Source: Streptomyces sp. WMMC940
GTDB taxonomy: Bacteria; Actinomycetota; Actinomycetes; Streptomycetales; Streptomycetaceae
Direction: 5' to 3'
DNA length: 64,000 nt
Assembly: GCF_027460265.1 (NCBI RefSeq)
Contig: NZ_JAPZBC010000001.1
Coordinates: forward strand, 2,383,501 to 2,447,500
Both the position numbers and the translations under genes were made by a program. Below are positions 1 to 10,125 of the stretch, one piece after another; position 1 is the stretch's first letter, and each line of letters opens with the position of its first letter. The notes beneath the pieces were generated by a model. That model had not been told where the DNA came from. It saw nothing but the letters and a program-made list of their open reading frames with translations, and searched no databases.

Positions 1-1
1 G

Positions 2-3000
2 CTCGTCGTCGCGGCCATCAAGAAGGCCGAGACCATGAACTTCTTCGAGTTCTGGCAGGCCTACGAGGACATCGTGCGCCGCGCCCGCAGCAACAAGCTG
101 ACGATGGACGACTTCAGCGGCGTCACCGTCTCGCTCACCAACCCCGGTGGCCTCGGCACCGTCCACTCCGTGCCGCGGCTGATGCCCGGACAGTCGGTGA
201 TCATGGGTGTCGGCTCGATGGACTACCCGGCCGAGTTCCAGGGCACCTCCCAGGACACCCTGAACAAGCTGGGCGTCTCCAAGGTCATGACCCTGACCTC
301 GACGTACGACCACCGGGTCATCCAGGGCGCCGCTTCCGGCGAGTTCCTGCGGATCGTCGCCAACCTCCTCCTCGGCGAGGAAGGCTTCTACGACGACGTC
401 TTCGAGGCGCTGCGCATCCCCTACGAGCCGGTCCGCTGGCTCAAGGACATCGACGCCTCGCACGACGACGACGTCACCAAGGCCGCCCGGGTCTTCGAGC
501 TGATCCACTCCTACCGGGTCCGCGGCCACGTCATGGCCGACACCGACCCGCTGGAGTACCGCCAGCGCAAGCACCCCGACCTGGACATCACCGAGCACGG
601 GCTCACCCTGTGGGACCTGGAGCGCGAGTTCGCGGTCGGCGGCTTCGGCGGCAAGTCGATGATGAAGCTGCGCGACATCCTCGGCGTCCTGCGCGACTCG
701 TACTGCCGCACCACCGGCATCGAGTTCATGCACATCCAGGACCCGAAGCAGCGCAAGTGGATCCAGGACCGCGTGGAGCGCCCGCACGCCAAGCCGGAGC
801 GTGAGGAGCAGCTGCGCATCCTGCGCCGGCTGAACGCGGCGGAGGCCTTCGAGACCTTCCTGCAGACCAAGTACGTCGGCCAGAAGCGCTTCTCGCTGGA
901 GGGCGGCGAGTCCGTCATCCCGCTGCTCGACGCGGTCATCGACTCGGCGGCCGAGTCCCGCCTCGACGAGGTCGTCATCGGCATGGCCCACCGCGGCCGG
1001 CTGAACGTCCTGGCGAACATCGTCGGCAAGTCGTACGCCCAGATTTTCCGCGAGTTCGAGGGCAACCTCGACCCGAAGTCGATGCACGGCTCGGGCGACG
1101 TGAAATACCACCTGGGCGCCGAGGGCACCTTCACCGGCCTCGACGGCGAGCAGATCAAGGTGTCGCTGGTCGCCAACCCGTCGCACCTGGAGGCCGTCGA
1201 CCCGGTCCTCGAGGGCGTCGTGCGCGCCAAGCAGGACATCATCAACAAGGGCGGCACGGACTTCACCGTCCTGCCGGTCGCCCTGCACGGCGACGCGGCC
1301 TTCGCCGGCCAGGGCGTCGTCGCCGAGACCCTGAACATGTCGCAGCTGCGCGGCTACCGCACCGGCGGCACGGTCCACATCGTCATCAACAACCAGGTCG
1401 GCTTCACCGCCGCCCCGGAGTCGTCGCGTTCGTCGATGTACGCGACCGACGTGGCCCGCATGATCGAGGCTCCGATCTTCCACGTGAACGGCGACGACCC
1501 GGAGGCGTGCGTCCGTGTGGCGCGGCTCGCCTTCGAGTTCCGCCAGACGTTCAACAAGGACGTCGTGATCGACCTCATCTGCTACCGCCGCCGCGGTCAC
1601 AACGAGGGCGACAACCCCCAGTTCACCAACCCGCAGATGGTGAACCTGATCGACAAGAAGCGCTCGGTGCGCAAGCTCTACACCGAGTCGCTCATCGGCC
1701 GCGGCGACATCACGCTGGAAGAGGCAGAGCAGGCGCTGCAGGACTTCCAGGGCCAGCTGGAGAAGGTCTTCGCGGAGGTCCGCGAGGCCACCAGCCACCC
1801 GGCCCCGGCCCATGTCCCGGACGCCCAGGCCGAGTTCCCGGTGTCCGTCACCACGGGGATCTCCCAGGAGGTCGTCAAGCGGATCGCCGAGTCCCAGGTC
1901 AACGTCCCCGACAACATCACCGTCCACCCCCGACTGCTGCCGCAGCTCCAGCGCCGCGCGGCCTCGGTCGAGGACGGCACGATCGACTGGGGCATGGGCG
2001 AGACCCTCGCCATCGGCTCGCTGCTGATGGAGGGCACCCCGGTCCGGCTCGCCGGCCAGGACACCCGCCGGGGCACCTTCGGCCAGCGCCACGCGGTGCT
2101 GGTGGACCAGGAGACCAACGAGGACTACACCCCGCTGCTCTACCTGTCCGAGGACCAGGCCCGCTACAACGTCTACGACTCGCTGCTCAGCGAGTACGCG
2201 GCGATGGGCTTCGAGTACGGCTACTCGCTGGCCCGCCCGGAGTCGCTGGTCATGTGGGAGGCCCAGTTCGGTGACTTCGTCAACGGCGCGCAGACCGTCG
2301 TCGACGAGTTCATCTCCTCCGCGGAGCAGAAGTGGGGCCAGACCTCCGGCGTCACGCTGCTCCTGCCGCACGGCTACGAGGGCCAGGGACCGGACCACTC
2401 GTCCGCCCGCCCGGAGCGCTTCCTCCAGCTGTGCGCGCAGAACAACATGACGGTCGCCATGCCGACTCTGCCGTCGAACTACTTCCACCTGCTGCGCTGG
2501 CAGGTCCACAACCCGCACCACAAGCCGCTCATCGTCTTCACCCCGAAGTCGATGCTGCGTCTGAAGGCCGCGGCGTCCAAGGTGGAGGAGTTCACCACCG
2601 GCGGCTTCCGCCCGGTCATCGGCGACACCGCGGTCGATTCAGGAGCGGTGAACGCGGCGGACGTCCGCAAGGTCGTCTTCTGCTCCGGCAAGGTCTACTA
2701 CGACCTCGAGGCCGAGCGGCAGAAGCGCGGTGCCACGGACACGGCGATCATCCGCCTCGAGCGTCTGTACCCGCTGCCGGGTGCGGAACTGCAGGCCGAG
2801 ATCGCCAAGTTCCCGAACACCGAGAAGTACCTGTGGGTCCAGGAGGAGCCGGCGAACCAGGGTGCCTGGCCGTTCATCGCCCTCAACCTGATCGACCACC
2901 TGGACCTGGCGGTCGGCGCGGACATCCCGCACGGCGAGCGCCTGCGCCGCATCTCCCGCCCCCACTCGTCGTCCCCGGCGGTGGGCTCGGCGAAGCGGCA

Positions 3001-3046
3001 CCAGGCGGAGCAGCAGCAGCTGGTCAACGAGGTCTTCGAGGCCTGA
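2..3046 (+). CDS. kgd: Multifunctional 2-oxoglutarate dehydrogenase/decarboxylase (E2-E1 fusion), 5' truncated by the window
   Basis: TCA-cycle enzyme that oxidatively decarboxylates 2-oxoglutarate with thiamine diphosphate. The reading frame is already open at base 2, so the real start lies upstream; 1,014 residues are visible. The first ~140 are the end of an acyltransferase (E2) domain, with the [13 protein letters not shown] motif near residue 103. The rest is the E1 part, with the [18 protein letters not shown] and [10 protein letters not shown] segments that bind ThDP and magnesium and a C-terminal transketolase-like domain. This fusion is typical of Actinobacteria (Kgd/SucA, about 1,230-1,270 residues when complete). 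A strong hairpin follows the stop. Start not visible; identity secure. Confidence 0.96.
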   Translation, partial: LVVAAIKKAETMNFFEFWQAYEDIVRRARSNKLTMDDFSGVTVSLTNPGGLGTVHSVPRLMPGQSVIMGVGSMDYPAEFQGTSQDTLNKLGVSKVMTLTSTYDHRVIQGAASGEFLRIVANLLLGEEGFYDDVFEALRIPYEPVRWLKDIDASHDDDVTKAARVFELIHSYRVRGHVMADTDPLEYRQRKHPDLDITEHGLTLWDLEREFAVGGFGGKSMMKLRDILGVLRDSYCRTTGIEFMHIQDPKQRKWIQDRVERPHAKPEREEQLRILRRLNAAEAFETFLQTKYVGQKRFSLEGGESVIPLLDAVIDSAAESRLDEVVIGMAHRGRLNVLANIVGKSYAQIFREFEGNLDPKSMHGSGDVKYHLGAEGTFTGLDGEQIKVSLVANPSHLEAVDPVLEGVVRAKQDIINKGGTDFTVLPVALHGDAAFAGQGVVAETLNMSQLRGYRTGGTVHIVINNQVGFTAAPESSRSSMYATDVARMIEAPIFHVNGDDPEACVRVARLAFEFRQTFNKDVVIDLICYRRRGHNEGDNPQFTNPQMVNLIDKKRSVRKLYTESLIGRGDITLEEAEQALQDFQGQLEKVFAEVREATSHPAPAHVPDAQAEFPVSVTTGISQEVVKRIAESQVNVPDNITVHPRLLPQLQRRAASVEDGTIDWGMGETLAIGSLLMEGTPVRLAGQDTRRGTFGQRHAVLVDQETNEDYTPLLYLSEDQARYNVYDSLLSEYAAMGFEYGYSLARPESLVMWEAQFGDFVNGAQTVVDEFISSAEQKWGQTSGVTLLLPHGYEGQGPDHSSARPERFLQLCAQNNMTVAMPTLPSNYFHLLRWQVHNPHHKPLIVFTPKSMLRLKAAASKVEEFTTGGFRPVIGDTAVDSGAVNAADVRKVVFCSGKVYYDLEAERQKRGATDTAIIRLERLYPLPGAELQAEIAKFPNTEKYLWVQEEPANQGAWPFIALNLIDHLDLAVGADIPHGERLRRISRPHSSSPAVGSAKRHQAEQQQLVNEVFEA

Positions 3047-3072
3047 CACCGCTGAGGCGGTGCGCACGGGAA

Positions 3073-3112
3073 GGAGGGCGCGGCCCGCGAGCGATCGCGG
3101 GCCGCGCCCTCC
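3073..3112 (+). terminator. Hairpin terminator after kgd
   Basis: Perfect 18-bp inverted repeat with a GCGA loop, starting 27 bp after the kgd stop. As usual in this genus there is no clear U-tract. Confidence 0.8.
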
Positions 3113-3317
3113 GGCGTCTGCAGACGGTGGACGGCGACGTGTGGGCCCGCCGCGAGCCGTTCGGCTCGGCCGCCTCGGCCGTCCCCGGGGTCCACGGCGG
3201 CCGTGCCGTTCTTGCCGCGGTGCAGTCGCCGGGCCGCCCGCGGGTCCGGCCGGAGCGTCCGCCCCACCGGTCCCGGTGCGGCGGACGGCGCCGGTCGGAC
3301 CGCCGCCCGGGGCGCAT

Positions 3318-3323
3318 TAGGCT
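3318..3323 (+). promoter_or_regulatory. -10 box TAGGCT for a leaderless transcript
   Basis: TAGGCT ends 7 bp before the ATG at 3331, and no Shine-Dalgarno sequence is present. This geometry predicts transcription starting at or next to the A of the start codon. Confidence 0.5.
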
Positions 3324-3330
3324 GGTGGCC

Positions 3331-3519
3331 ATGTACTTCACCGACCGTGGCATCGAGGAGCTGGAGAAGCGGCGCGGCGAGGAGGAGATCACCTTCGAGT
3401 GGCTCGCCGAGCAGCTGCGCACGTTCGTGGATCTCAACCCGGACTTCGAGGTGCCGGTCGAGCGGCTGGCCACCTGGCTGGCGCGCCTCGACGACGAGGA
3501 CGAGGACGACGAGGAGTAG
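3331..3519 (+). CDS. Small acidic protein, DUF6104-like
   Basis: 62-residue protein of unknown function, strongly acidic at the C-terminus (a run of Asp/Glu after the last helix). It begins MYFTDRGIEELEKRRGEEE and is probably helical, with no membrane segment or signal peptide. It resembles the short DUF6104 family that is conserved in Streptomyces next to the 2-oxoglutarate dehydrogenase gene; the family name comes from memory and was not searched. The ATG was chosen because a TAGGCT -10 box lies 7 bp upstream, which suggests leaderless translation. No function can be proposed. Confidence 0.75.
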   Translation: MYFTDRGIEELEKRRGEEEITFEWLAEQLRTFVDLNPDFEVPVERLATWLARLDDEDEDDEE

Positions 3520-3547
3520 CGGGGAACGGCGGTGACCGTCCGGGCCG

Positions 3548-4321
3548 TCACCGCGCCGGCCCGCGGTCGCGGGCCAGCGCCAGGGCGCCGTGGGCGAGCA
3601 GGACCGCCCCGGCGACCGTCCACCCCGCGCTTCGGCGGGCGAGTCCCCAGACGGTCAGGGGGAAGCCCGCGGCGATCTGCGCGATGGCCGGGATCCCGGG
3701 ACCCGGCGGCCGGTGCCGGAGGGCGTGCGCGGTGTGCCCGCGCCCCTTGCCCGCCGCGGCCTCTTCCCGTACGGCCGCGGCGCGGGCCGCGGTCCGGATG
3801 CCGTCCGGCTCGGCGCCCGGTGCCACGCCCTCGGGCAGGGCCAGACCGGCACGGGACAGGACGGCGGTGAGCCCGAGCAGCCGGGCTCGGGCGTCGGCGT
3901 CGGCGTCGGGTCGGGTCAGCGCCTCCAGGGCCTGGAGGTCCAGGACGGGGTCGAGTCCGAGCCGGGCCGCGAAGGTGTGCATCGCCTCGTCCTCCCCCGC
4001 CGGTGTGCCGTCCGCGAGCCAGACGTAGCCGACGGGGCGGCGGAACCCGGTGGCGAGCGTGAGACCGGAGCGGTCCGCGTCCCACCAGAGGGCGAGCACG
4101 GGGTGGTTGGTGGCGACGGCGAGGGCCGTGGCCCAGCCGGAGAGCACCCGGTCGACGGGTTCCGCACCGCTCGGCCACGGCTTCCCGTCCGGGACGAGCA
4201 CGCTCCAGCCCCGGCCGGCCGGAGCGAGGAGGAACGGCTCCCGCAGCAGAGGGACCGACGGCCGGATGACGTCGTACTCGGCCCGGCAGAGCAGTAGAGC
4301 TCCTGCGGAAGTGGCGTCCAT
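3548..4321 (-). CDS. Hypothetical protein with a C-terminal membrane hairpin
   Basis: 257-residue protein that I do not recognise. The N-terminal ~150 residues look like a globular domain (start MDATSAGALLLCRAEYDVIR). An Ala/Arg/Glu-rich linker follows, and the last ~50 residues contain two hydrophobic stretches that could form a membrane hairpin or one membrane helix. It is convergent with the DUF6104-like gene and divergent from the DUF4097 gene. The ATG at 4321 has the box TAGCGT 7 bp upstream and no SD, so the message may be leaderless. Codon use is normal for this DNA, so it is probably a real gene. Confidence 0.7.
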   Translation of the reverse strand: MDATSAGALLLCRAEYDVIRPSVPLLREPFLLAPAGRGWSVLVPDGKPWPSGAEPVDRVLSGWATALAVATNHPVLALWWDADRSGLTLATGFRRPVGYVWLADGTPAGEDEAMHTFAARLGLDPVLDLQALEALTRPDADADARARLLGLTAVLSRAGLALPEGVAPGAEPDGIRTAARAAAVREEAAAGKGRGHTAHALRHRPPGPGIPAIAQIAAGFPLTVWGLARRSAGWTVAGAVLLAHGALALARDRGPAR

Positions 4322-4328
4322 ACGCCTC

Positions 4329-4334
4329 ACGCTA
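4329..4334 (-). promoter_or_regulatory. -10 box TAGCGT for a leaderless transcript
   Basis: On the minus strand TAGCGT lies 7 bp before the ATG at 4321; no SD sequence is present. Confidence 0.45.
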
Positions 4335-4380
4335 GGGCACTTTGCCCGCATTCGCCGCCACGTCTGCGCCCGAGCACCCC

Positions 4381-4429
4381 TTGACTTCCGAGGGCCGCGA
4401 TATATCGTGTCATTCAGAAGACGCGATAT
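4381..4429 (+). promoter_or_regulatory. Promoter and likely PadR operator of the DUF4097-padR operon
   Basis: TTGACT (4381-4386) and TATCGT (4403-4408) are separated by 16 bp and can act as -35/-10. An inverted repeat, ATATCGTGTC (4402-4411) and GACGCGATAT (4420-4429), matches at 9 of 10 positions with an 8-bp spacer and covers the -10 and start region. The second gene of the operon encodes a PadR repressor, so this is probably its autoregulatory operator. Confidence 0.65.
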
Positions 4430-4463
4430 GTTGCGTTCCACGCAGGCCCGGGAGGTCAGCACC

Positions 4464-5312
4464 ATGCCCGACTCGACGTGGGAAGTCGCCGAGCCGACGA
4501 AGCTCACCTTCGACGAGCCCGTGACGTCCCTCAACGTGCGCATCGTCAACGGGACGGTGAACGTCGTCGGCACCGACGAGAGTTCCGCCCGGCTGGAGGT
4601 CTCCGAGATCGAGGGCCCGCCGCTGGTGGTGACGAGGACCGGCTCCACCGTCTCGGTCGCCTACGACGACGTGCCCTGGAAGGGCTTCCTCAAGCTGCTC
4701 GACCGCAAGGGGTGGCACCGCCACGCGGTGGTGTCCCTCGCCGTGCCCGCCGACGCGGCCGTCGAGGTCGGCGTCGTGGGCGCGGGAGCGGTCGTCTCCG
4801 GGATCCGCGGGCGCACGGACGTGCGGGGCGTCAGCGGGGACACGACGCTCGTGGGGCTGTCCGGCACCGTCCGGGCCGAGACCGTCTCCGGCAGCCTGGA
4901 GGCCCAGGCCGTCACCGGCGACCTGCGCTTCCACTCCGTCTCCGGCGACCTGACCGTGATCGAGGGCGCGGGCTCGTCCGTACGGGCCGACTCCGTCAGC
5001 GGCGACATGGCGATCGACCTCGACGGGACGCCCACGGACATCCGCCTCACCAGCGTCTCCGGCGAGGTCGCCATCCGGCTGCCGCACCCCGCGGACGCCC
5101 GCGTCGAGGCCAACACCGCGAGCGGCGCGGTCTCGAACGCCTTCGAGGACCTGCGCGTCAGCGGACAATGGGGCGCCAAGAAGATCACCGGCACGCTCGG
5201 CGCGGGGAGCGGTTCCCTGCGGGCCACCACCGTGTCCGGGTCGATCGCCCTCCTGCGCCGCCCGCCCCGGGCGGACGAACCGTTCGAGGACGAGACAGGA
5301 AAGGCCCTCTGA
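4464..5312 (+). CDS. DUF4097-family beta-strand repeat protein
   Basis: 282-residue protein made largely of short repeated beta-strand units with Val-Ser-Gly turns (for example TVSGSLEAQAVTGDLRFHSV), the pattern of the DUF4097 adhesin-like beta-helix family. There is no signal peptide or membrane segment, so it is probably cytoplasmic. Function unknown; members often sit beside PadR regulators and envelope-stress genes. The ATG at 4464 has GGAGGT 7 bp upstream; another in-frame ATG at 4428 lies inside the putative operator and is rejected. The padR gene starts 1 bp after the stop, so the two are co-transcribed and probably coupled. Confidence 0.85.
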   Translation: MPDSTWEVAEPTKLTFDEPVTSLNVRIVNGTVNVVGTDESSARLEVSEIEGPPLVVTRTGSTVSVAYDDVPWKGFLKLLDRKGWHRHAVVSLAVPADAAVEVGVVGAGAVVSGIRGRTDVRGVSGDTTLVGLSGTVRAETVSGSLEAQAVTGDLRFHSVSGDLTVIEGAGSSVRADSVSGDMAIDLDGTPTDIRLTSVSGEVAIRLPHPADARVEANTASGAVSNAFEDLRVSGQWGAKKITGTLGAGSGSLRATTVSGSIALLRRPPRADEPFEDETGKAL

Positions 5313-5313
5313 C

Positions 5314-6258
5314 ATGCCCCCCGTATTCGCCCACGGCCGGCTCCGCCTGTATCTGCTGAAGCTCCTCGACGAGGCCCCGCGCCACGGGTACGAGATCATC
5401 CGCCTGCTGGAGGAACGCTTCCAGGGGCTCTACGCTCCGTCCGCCGGCACCGTCTACCCGCGCCTGGCGAAACTCGAGGCGGAGGGTCTGGTCACCCACG
5501 CCACCGAGGGCGGGCGCAAGGTGTACTCGATCACCGACGCCGGACGGGAGGAACTCGCGGGCCGCAGCGGGGAACTGGCCGACCTCGAACTCGAGATCCG
5601 CGAGTCCGTCTCCGAACTGGCCGCGGAGATCCGCGACGACGTGCGCGGCGCGGCGGGCAAGCTGCGCAGCGAGATGCGCGCGGCCGCGACGGAGAGCCGG
5701 GGTGCCACCGGCCCGGGCGGCGCGGGTGCCGACGACGCCTGGCAGGCCACGAAGGAGGAACTGCGCCGCGCCAAGCAGGAGTGGAAGGAGCAGGCGCGCC
5801 GGGCGAAGGACGAGTCGCGCCGCGCCCGCGAGGAGGCGCAGAACGCCCGCCGCCAGGCCAGGGAGGCGCAGGACCGGGCGCGGGACGAGGTCCAGCGGAT
5901 CGCCCGCCAGGTCCAGGACCAGGTCCAGGGGCATTTCGCCCGCGGCGACTGGCCGACGGGCGTGCGGGAGGGGCTGTCCGAACTCACCGCGCAGCTGGGG
6001 GGACTGGCCGCCCGGGGCACGGCGTGGCCGCCGTACGGCAAGCCGGAACCGGCCGGTGCGGGCCCCGAATGGGCGAAGGACACGGCGGAGTCCGGCGACC
6101 CGGCCCGCGACCTCGAACGCCTTCTGGACCGCTTCCGTGACGACGTCCGCGACGCCGCACGCGACCATGGGGTGACGGCCTCCCAACTGGTGGAGGCCCG
6201 GCGCCTCTTGTCGACGGCGGCCGTGCACATCGCGGCGCTGCTCCGCGGGGGCGGCTGA
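5314..6258 (+). CDS. PadR-family transcriptional regulator with a long coiled-coil extension
   Basis: 314 residues. The first ~85 are a PadR winged helix (RLYLLKLLDEAPRHGYEIIR, then a GTVYPRLAKLEAEGLV recognition region and a basic wing). Typical PadR proteins have 100-200 residues. This one continues with a charged Arg/Glu/Ala-rich coiled coil (about residues 145-210) and an extra C-terminal helical part. It probably represses its own operon through the inverted repeat at 4402-4429. It lies 1 bp after the DUF4097 gene. The inducing signal is unknown. Family assignment is secure; the role of the extension is not known. Confidence 0.88.
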   Translation: MPPVFAHGRLRLYLLKLLDEAPRHGYEIIRLLEERFQGLYAPSAGTVYPRLAKLEAEGLVTHATEGGRKVYSITDAGREELAGRSGELADLELEIRESVSELAAEIRDDVRGAAGKLRSEMRAAATESRGATGPGGAGADDAWQATKEELRRAKQEWKEQARRAKDESRRAREEAQNARRQAREAQDRARDEVQRIARQVQDQVQGHFARGDWPTGVREGLSELTAQLGGLAARGTAWPPYGKPEPAGAGPEWAKDTAESGDPARDLERLLDRFRDDVRDAARDHGVTASQLVEARRLLSTAAVHIAALLRGGG

Positions 6259-6381
6259 GCGCCGCGCTGCGCCACGCCTGCTCGCACGTGGTCACGGCAC
6301 GGCCCGCGCGAGCGCCGTTTCGGGCTGCGCCGTCCACCGACGCGGGCCGGCGCGCCCCGAAGTGGGCGGCGCATACGGGAC

Positions 6382-6413
6382 CTCCGGCACGACGCGGATC
6401 GGCGGTGCCGGAG
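6382..6413. terminator. Putative bidirectional terminator hairpin
   Basis: CTCCGGCAC and GTGCCGGAG form a 9-bp stem between the convergent padR and reductase genes. The loop is 14 nt, so this is a moderate candidate. Confidence 0.45.
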
Positions 6414-6439
6414 ATCCCATCAGCGGAGCTGACGGAGCA

Positions 6440-7405
6440 TCAAGGATTCGTCAGGACAATCTTGCCGAAGAGCTCCCCGGAGGCCATCCTCTCGAAGCCC
6501 TCACGCGCCCGGTCCATCGGCAGCACCTCGTCGATCACCGGCCGCACACCCGTCGCGGCGCAGAAGGAGAGCAGGTCCTCGAGCTCGTCCCTGGTGCCCA
6601 TCGTGGAACCGACGACCTTGAGCTCCAGGAAGAAGATCCTGGTCAGCTCGGCGTGCGGGGGCCGGTCGCCGCTCGTCGCACCGGAGATGACCAGAGTGCC
6701 GCCGGGGCGGAGCGACTTGACCGAGTGCGACCAGGTGGCCGCGCCGACGGTCTCGATCACGGCGTCCACGCGCTGCGGCAGCCGGGCGCCCGGCTCGAAC
6801 GCTTCGACCGCACCCAGGTCGACGGCGCGCTTGCGCTTGGCCTCGTCGCGGCTCGTGGCGAAGACGCGCAGTCCGGCCGCCTTGCCGAGCACGATAGCGG
6901 CGGTGGCGACACCGCCGCCGGCGCCCTGCACGAGCACGGAGTCACCCGGCCGGACGCCGGCGTTGGTGAAGAGCATGCGGTAGGCGGTGAGCCAGGCGGT
7001 CGGCAGGCACGCGGCCTCCTCGAAGGACAGCTCCTTCGGCTTGCGCAGGACGTTCCAACTCGGGACGGAGACCTGCTCGGCGAAGGTTCCCTGGTACCTC
7101 TCGGTGAGGATGGAGCGCGGCTCGTCCGGGCCGACGCCGTGGCCGCTCTGGCCGATGACCGAGTGGAGCACCACCTCGTTCCCGTCCGCGTCGACGCCGG
7201 CGGCGTCGCAGCCGAGGATCATCGGGAGCTTGTCCTCGGCGAGGCCCACTCCGCGCAGTGACCACAGGTCGTGATGGTTGAGGGAGGCGGCCCTGACGTT
7301 GATGGTGGTCCAGCCGGGGCGGGCCTCGGGGGCCGGGCGGTCACCCAGCTCCAGGCCGTTCAGCGGCTGGTCGCGGTCGATGCGGGCGGCGTATGCGGCG
7401 AACAT
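6440..7405 (-). CDS. Zinc-type alcohol dehydrogenase-like / quinone oxidoreductase (MDR family)
   Basis: 321-residue NAD(P)H-dependent medium-chain reductase. The N-terminal half is a GroES-like domain (SLNHHDLWSLRGVGL, then ILGCDAAGVD). The Rossmann half contains the nucleotide-binding GAGGGVATAA segment near residue 160 and ends GELFGKIVLTNP, as in NAD(P)-dependent quinone oxidoreductases. The cysteine cluster of a structural zinc site is not evident. Substrate unknown. The start MFAAYAARIDRDQPL has TACGCT 7 bp upstream, so the transcript may be leaderless; the longer upstream frame is rejected. It is convergent with padR. Confidence 0.88.
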   Translation of the reverse strand: MFAAYAARIDRDQPLNGLELGDRPAPEARPGWTTINVRAASLNHHDLWSLRGVGLAEDKLPMILGCDAAGVDADGNEVVLHSVIGQSGHGVGPDEPRSILTERYQGTFAEQVSVPSWNVLRKPKELSFEEAACLPTAWLTAYRMLFTNAGVRPGDSVLVQGAGGGVATAAIVLGKAAGLRVFATSRDEAKRKRAVDLGAVEAFEPGARLPQRVDAVIETVGAATWSHSVKSLRPGGTLVISGATSGDRPPHAELTRIFFLELKVVGSTMGTRDELEDLLSFCAATGVRPVIDEVLPMDRAREGFERMASGELFGKIVLTNP

Positions 7406-7412
7406 GACCTTG

Positions 7413-7418
7413 AGCGTA
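7413..7418 (-). promoter_or_regulatory. -10 box TACGCT for a leaderless transcript
   Basis: Minus-strand TACGCT sits exactly 7 bp before the reductase ATG at 7405; no SD sequence is present. Confidence 0.45.
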
Positions 7419-7506
7419 GGCCGGGCCGGTGCGCGGCGGAACCGCGCACCGGTGTGACACACGTCCCTGGGCGTGCCGGGCCCGGAGGAACCCTCCGGGT
7501 TTCGCC

Positions 7507-7789
7507 CTACTGTTCCCTCCGCCACTGGGCGGGAGAGTTCTTCGTCGCCGGGTCCTCGTACGAGCCCGTCCTCCCGCGGTCCACGTGGAAGGTGGTCAGG
7601 GTGGTGACGGGCGAGGCCGGGTCCCGTCGGTCGGCGATCACCCGCATGTGGGCGCTGAAGCGGCGCGGCGTGACCTCGTGGACGTCGTAGCCGTAGCGGT
7701 TGCCCTCGAAGTACTTCAGATGCGGGTTGGCCGCGCCCATCAGCGGGCCGTTGGTCCTGTTCCAGTCCGCCGAGTACGCCCCGAGGTGA
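7507..7789 (-). pseudogene. 3' remnant of an alkaline phosphatase D (phoD) gene
   Basis: About 93 codons on the minus strand read as the C-terminal end of a PhoD-type phosphodiesterase/alkaline phosphatase. The most diagnostic part is ADWNRTNGPLMGAANPHLK followed by KYFEGNRYGYDVHEVTP, where PhoD proteins carry their last metal-site region. The catalytic core (about 400 residues) is missing. Homology fades upstream of about 7789, just before the inverted repeat at 7820-7845. An internal ATG at 7740 could still start a 77-residue peptide, but it would not be an enzyme. I read this as a decayed gene; the family assignment rests on pattern recognition only. Confidence 0.65.
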
Positions 7790-7819
7790 CGGAGTGGGCC
7801 GTCAACTTCTCGGCCGTGA

Positions 7820-7845
7820 ACGACCGAGCTTGTTGACTCGGTCGT
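7820..7845. repeat. Perfect inverted repeat at the phoD remnant boundary
   Basis: ACGACCGAG and CTCGGTCGT are perfect 9-bp arms around an 8-nt loop. It may be a terminator for the gene at 7875-8384 or a scar of the event that removed the rest of phoD. Confidence 0.55.
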
Positions 7846-7874
7846 CTACGCCTTGTCGCGCTCCCGACTGCCCC

Positions 7875-8384
7875 CTACGACAGGACGGTGAAGACCAGCA
7901 GCACCCGCGCGCTGCGGGCGCCGGGCGGCACCGCTGCGGACTCCGTGCGCTCCAGCAGCGCGGTACGGGACTGCCGCTCCGCCGCCGTCACGGGGCCGAG
8001 CACCGACAGGGCCACGGGCGTGCCCCCGCCGTCCCGGAACTCCACGGACAGCCGGGCGCCGTCCTCCTGCGCCGCGTATCCGCCGAGCCACCCGGCCAGC
8101 GTGTAGCGGACGCGGCCGGCGTCGACGGCCCGCCGCCCGGTGCGGCCGTGCGCGGGCAGTGCGACGTCCTGTACGAGCGCGGTGCGCGGGCTGTCTCCGC
8201 CGGAGAAGAACCGGCTGCCACGGGCGGGGGGACCGGGGTCGGACGCCGTCGGGTAACCGCCCCCGAGGCCGTACGCGACGAGCGCCGGGGCCCCTTCCCA
8301 CACGTCCCAGCCGTTCACGTCCGCCATCGGATCCGCGGACCCTCCCGGCCCGCTCTCGGCGTCACCGTTCACTATGAGATCCAC
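7875..8384 (-). CDS. Hypothetical protein, possibly a beta-sandwich (carbohydrate-binding-like) domain
   Basis: 169-residue protein of unknown function. It begins MDLIVNGDAESGPGG with a later WDVWEG segment, and has Gly-rich loops and alternating hydrophobic strands, ending ARVLLVFTVLS. The opening NGDAE motif with a conserved Trp is common in jelly-roll modules attached to secreted enzymes, but no signal peptide or catalytic domain is present. The GTG start at 8384 has GGAGG 5 bp upstream. It lies next to the phoD remnant; whether it once belonged to a larger secreted protein cannot be told from the sequence. Confidence 0.55.
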   Translation of the reverse strand: MDLIVNGDAESGPGGSADPMADVNGWDVWEGAPALVAYGLGGGYPTASDPGPPARGSRFFSGGDSPRTALVQDVALPAHGRTGRRAVDAGRVRYTLAGWLGGYAAQEDGARLSVEFRDGGGTPVALSVLGPVTAAERQSRTALLERTESAAVPPGARSARVLLVFTVLS

Positions 8385-8830
8385 TCACGCCTCCCCTGCT
8401 CCATTCGGCGTGCGCATCCCAGCAGTTGGCGGTGAACCGGGGAAGACGGCGTGGGTAACACGCGGGTCCCGGCGGCAGGCGTGTTGCGCTGTGCGGGACG
8501 GGCGGGGCACACGCGGAGCCGGCCGTTCGCCAGGCGGCTCCGTCCGGACGGCCCGTGCGCCCGCTGCGCGGCCTGCGCCCCGCCGTTCATGCGGGCGCCG
8601 CTCCGTCCGGGCGGTCCCTGCGTTCGGGCGGCAGGTGTGTCCGCGAAGCCCGGAGCCCGCGAAGCCCGGGGTCCGGGCCTGGACGCCCCGCCGTTCGCGC
8701 AGGCGGCTCCGGCCTCGCGGGCCGTGCGCCGCGAGGCCGGGCGGCCCGGCCTCGCGGCGCCCCGCAACACCGGCACGCCACCGCCCACGGACCCCGGCAC
8801 GCCTCCCGCGCGCACGGGCCCCACACGCCG
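8385..8830. other. Non-coding, repeat-rich interval
   Basis: No convincing gene on either strand; open frames here are Arg/Pro/Gly-rich shadows. Three imperfect direct repeats containing a GCCGTTC...GGCGGCTCCG core occur near 8521, 8583 and 8690. Confidence 0.5.
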
Positions 8831-8863
8831 CGGCCCCGGACGCGTCCAGCGCGTCCGGGGCCG
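8831..8863 (-). terminator. Terminator of the malic enzyme gene
   Basis: Perfect 14-bp stem with a 5-nt loop, 41 bp beyond the malic enzyme stop on the minus strand. Confidence 0.75.
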
Positions 8864-8904
8864 TGAAGGGAGGGGTCCGGGGCCTTGAGCCCCGACGAGC
8901 GTCG

Positions 8905-10125
<1,221 letters not shown>

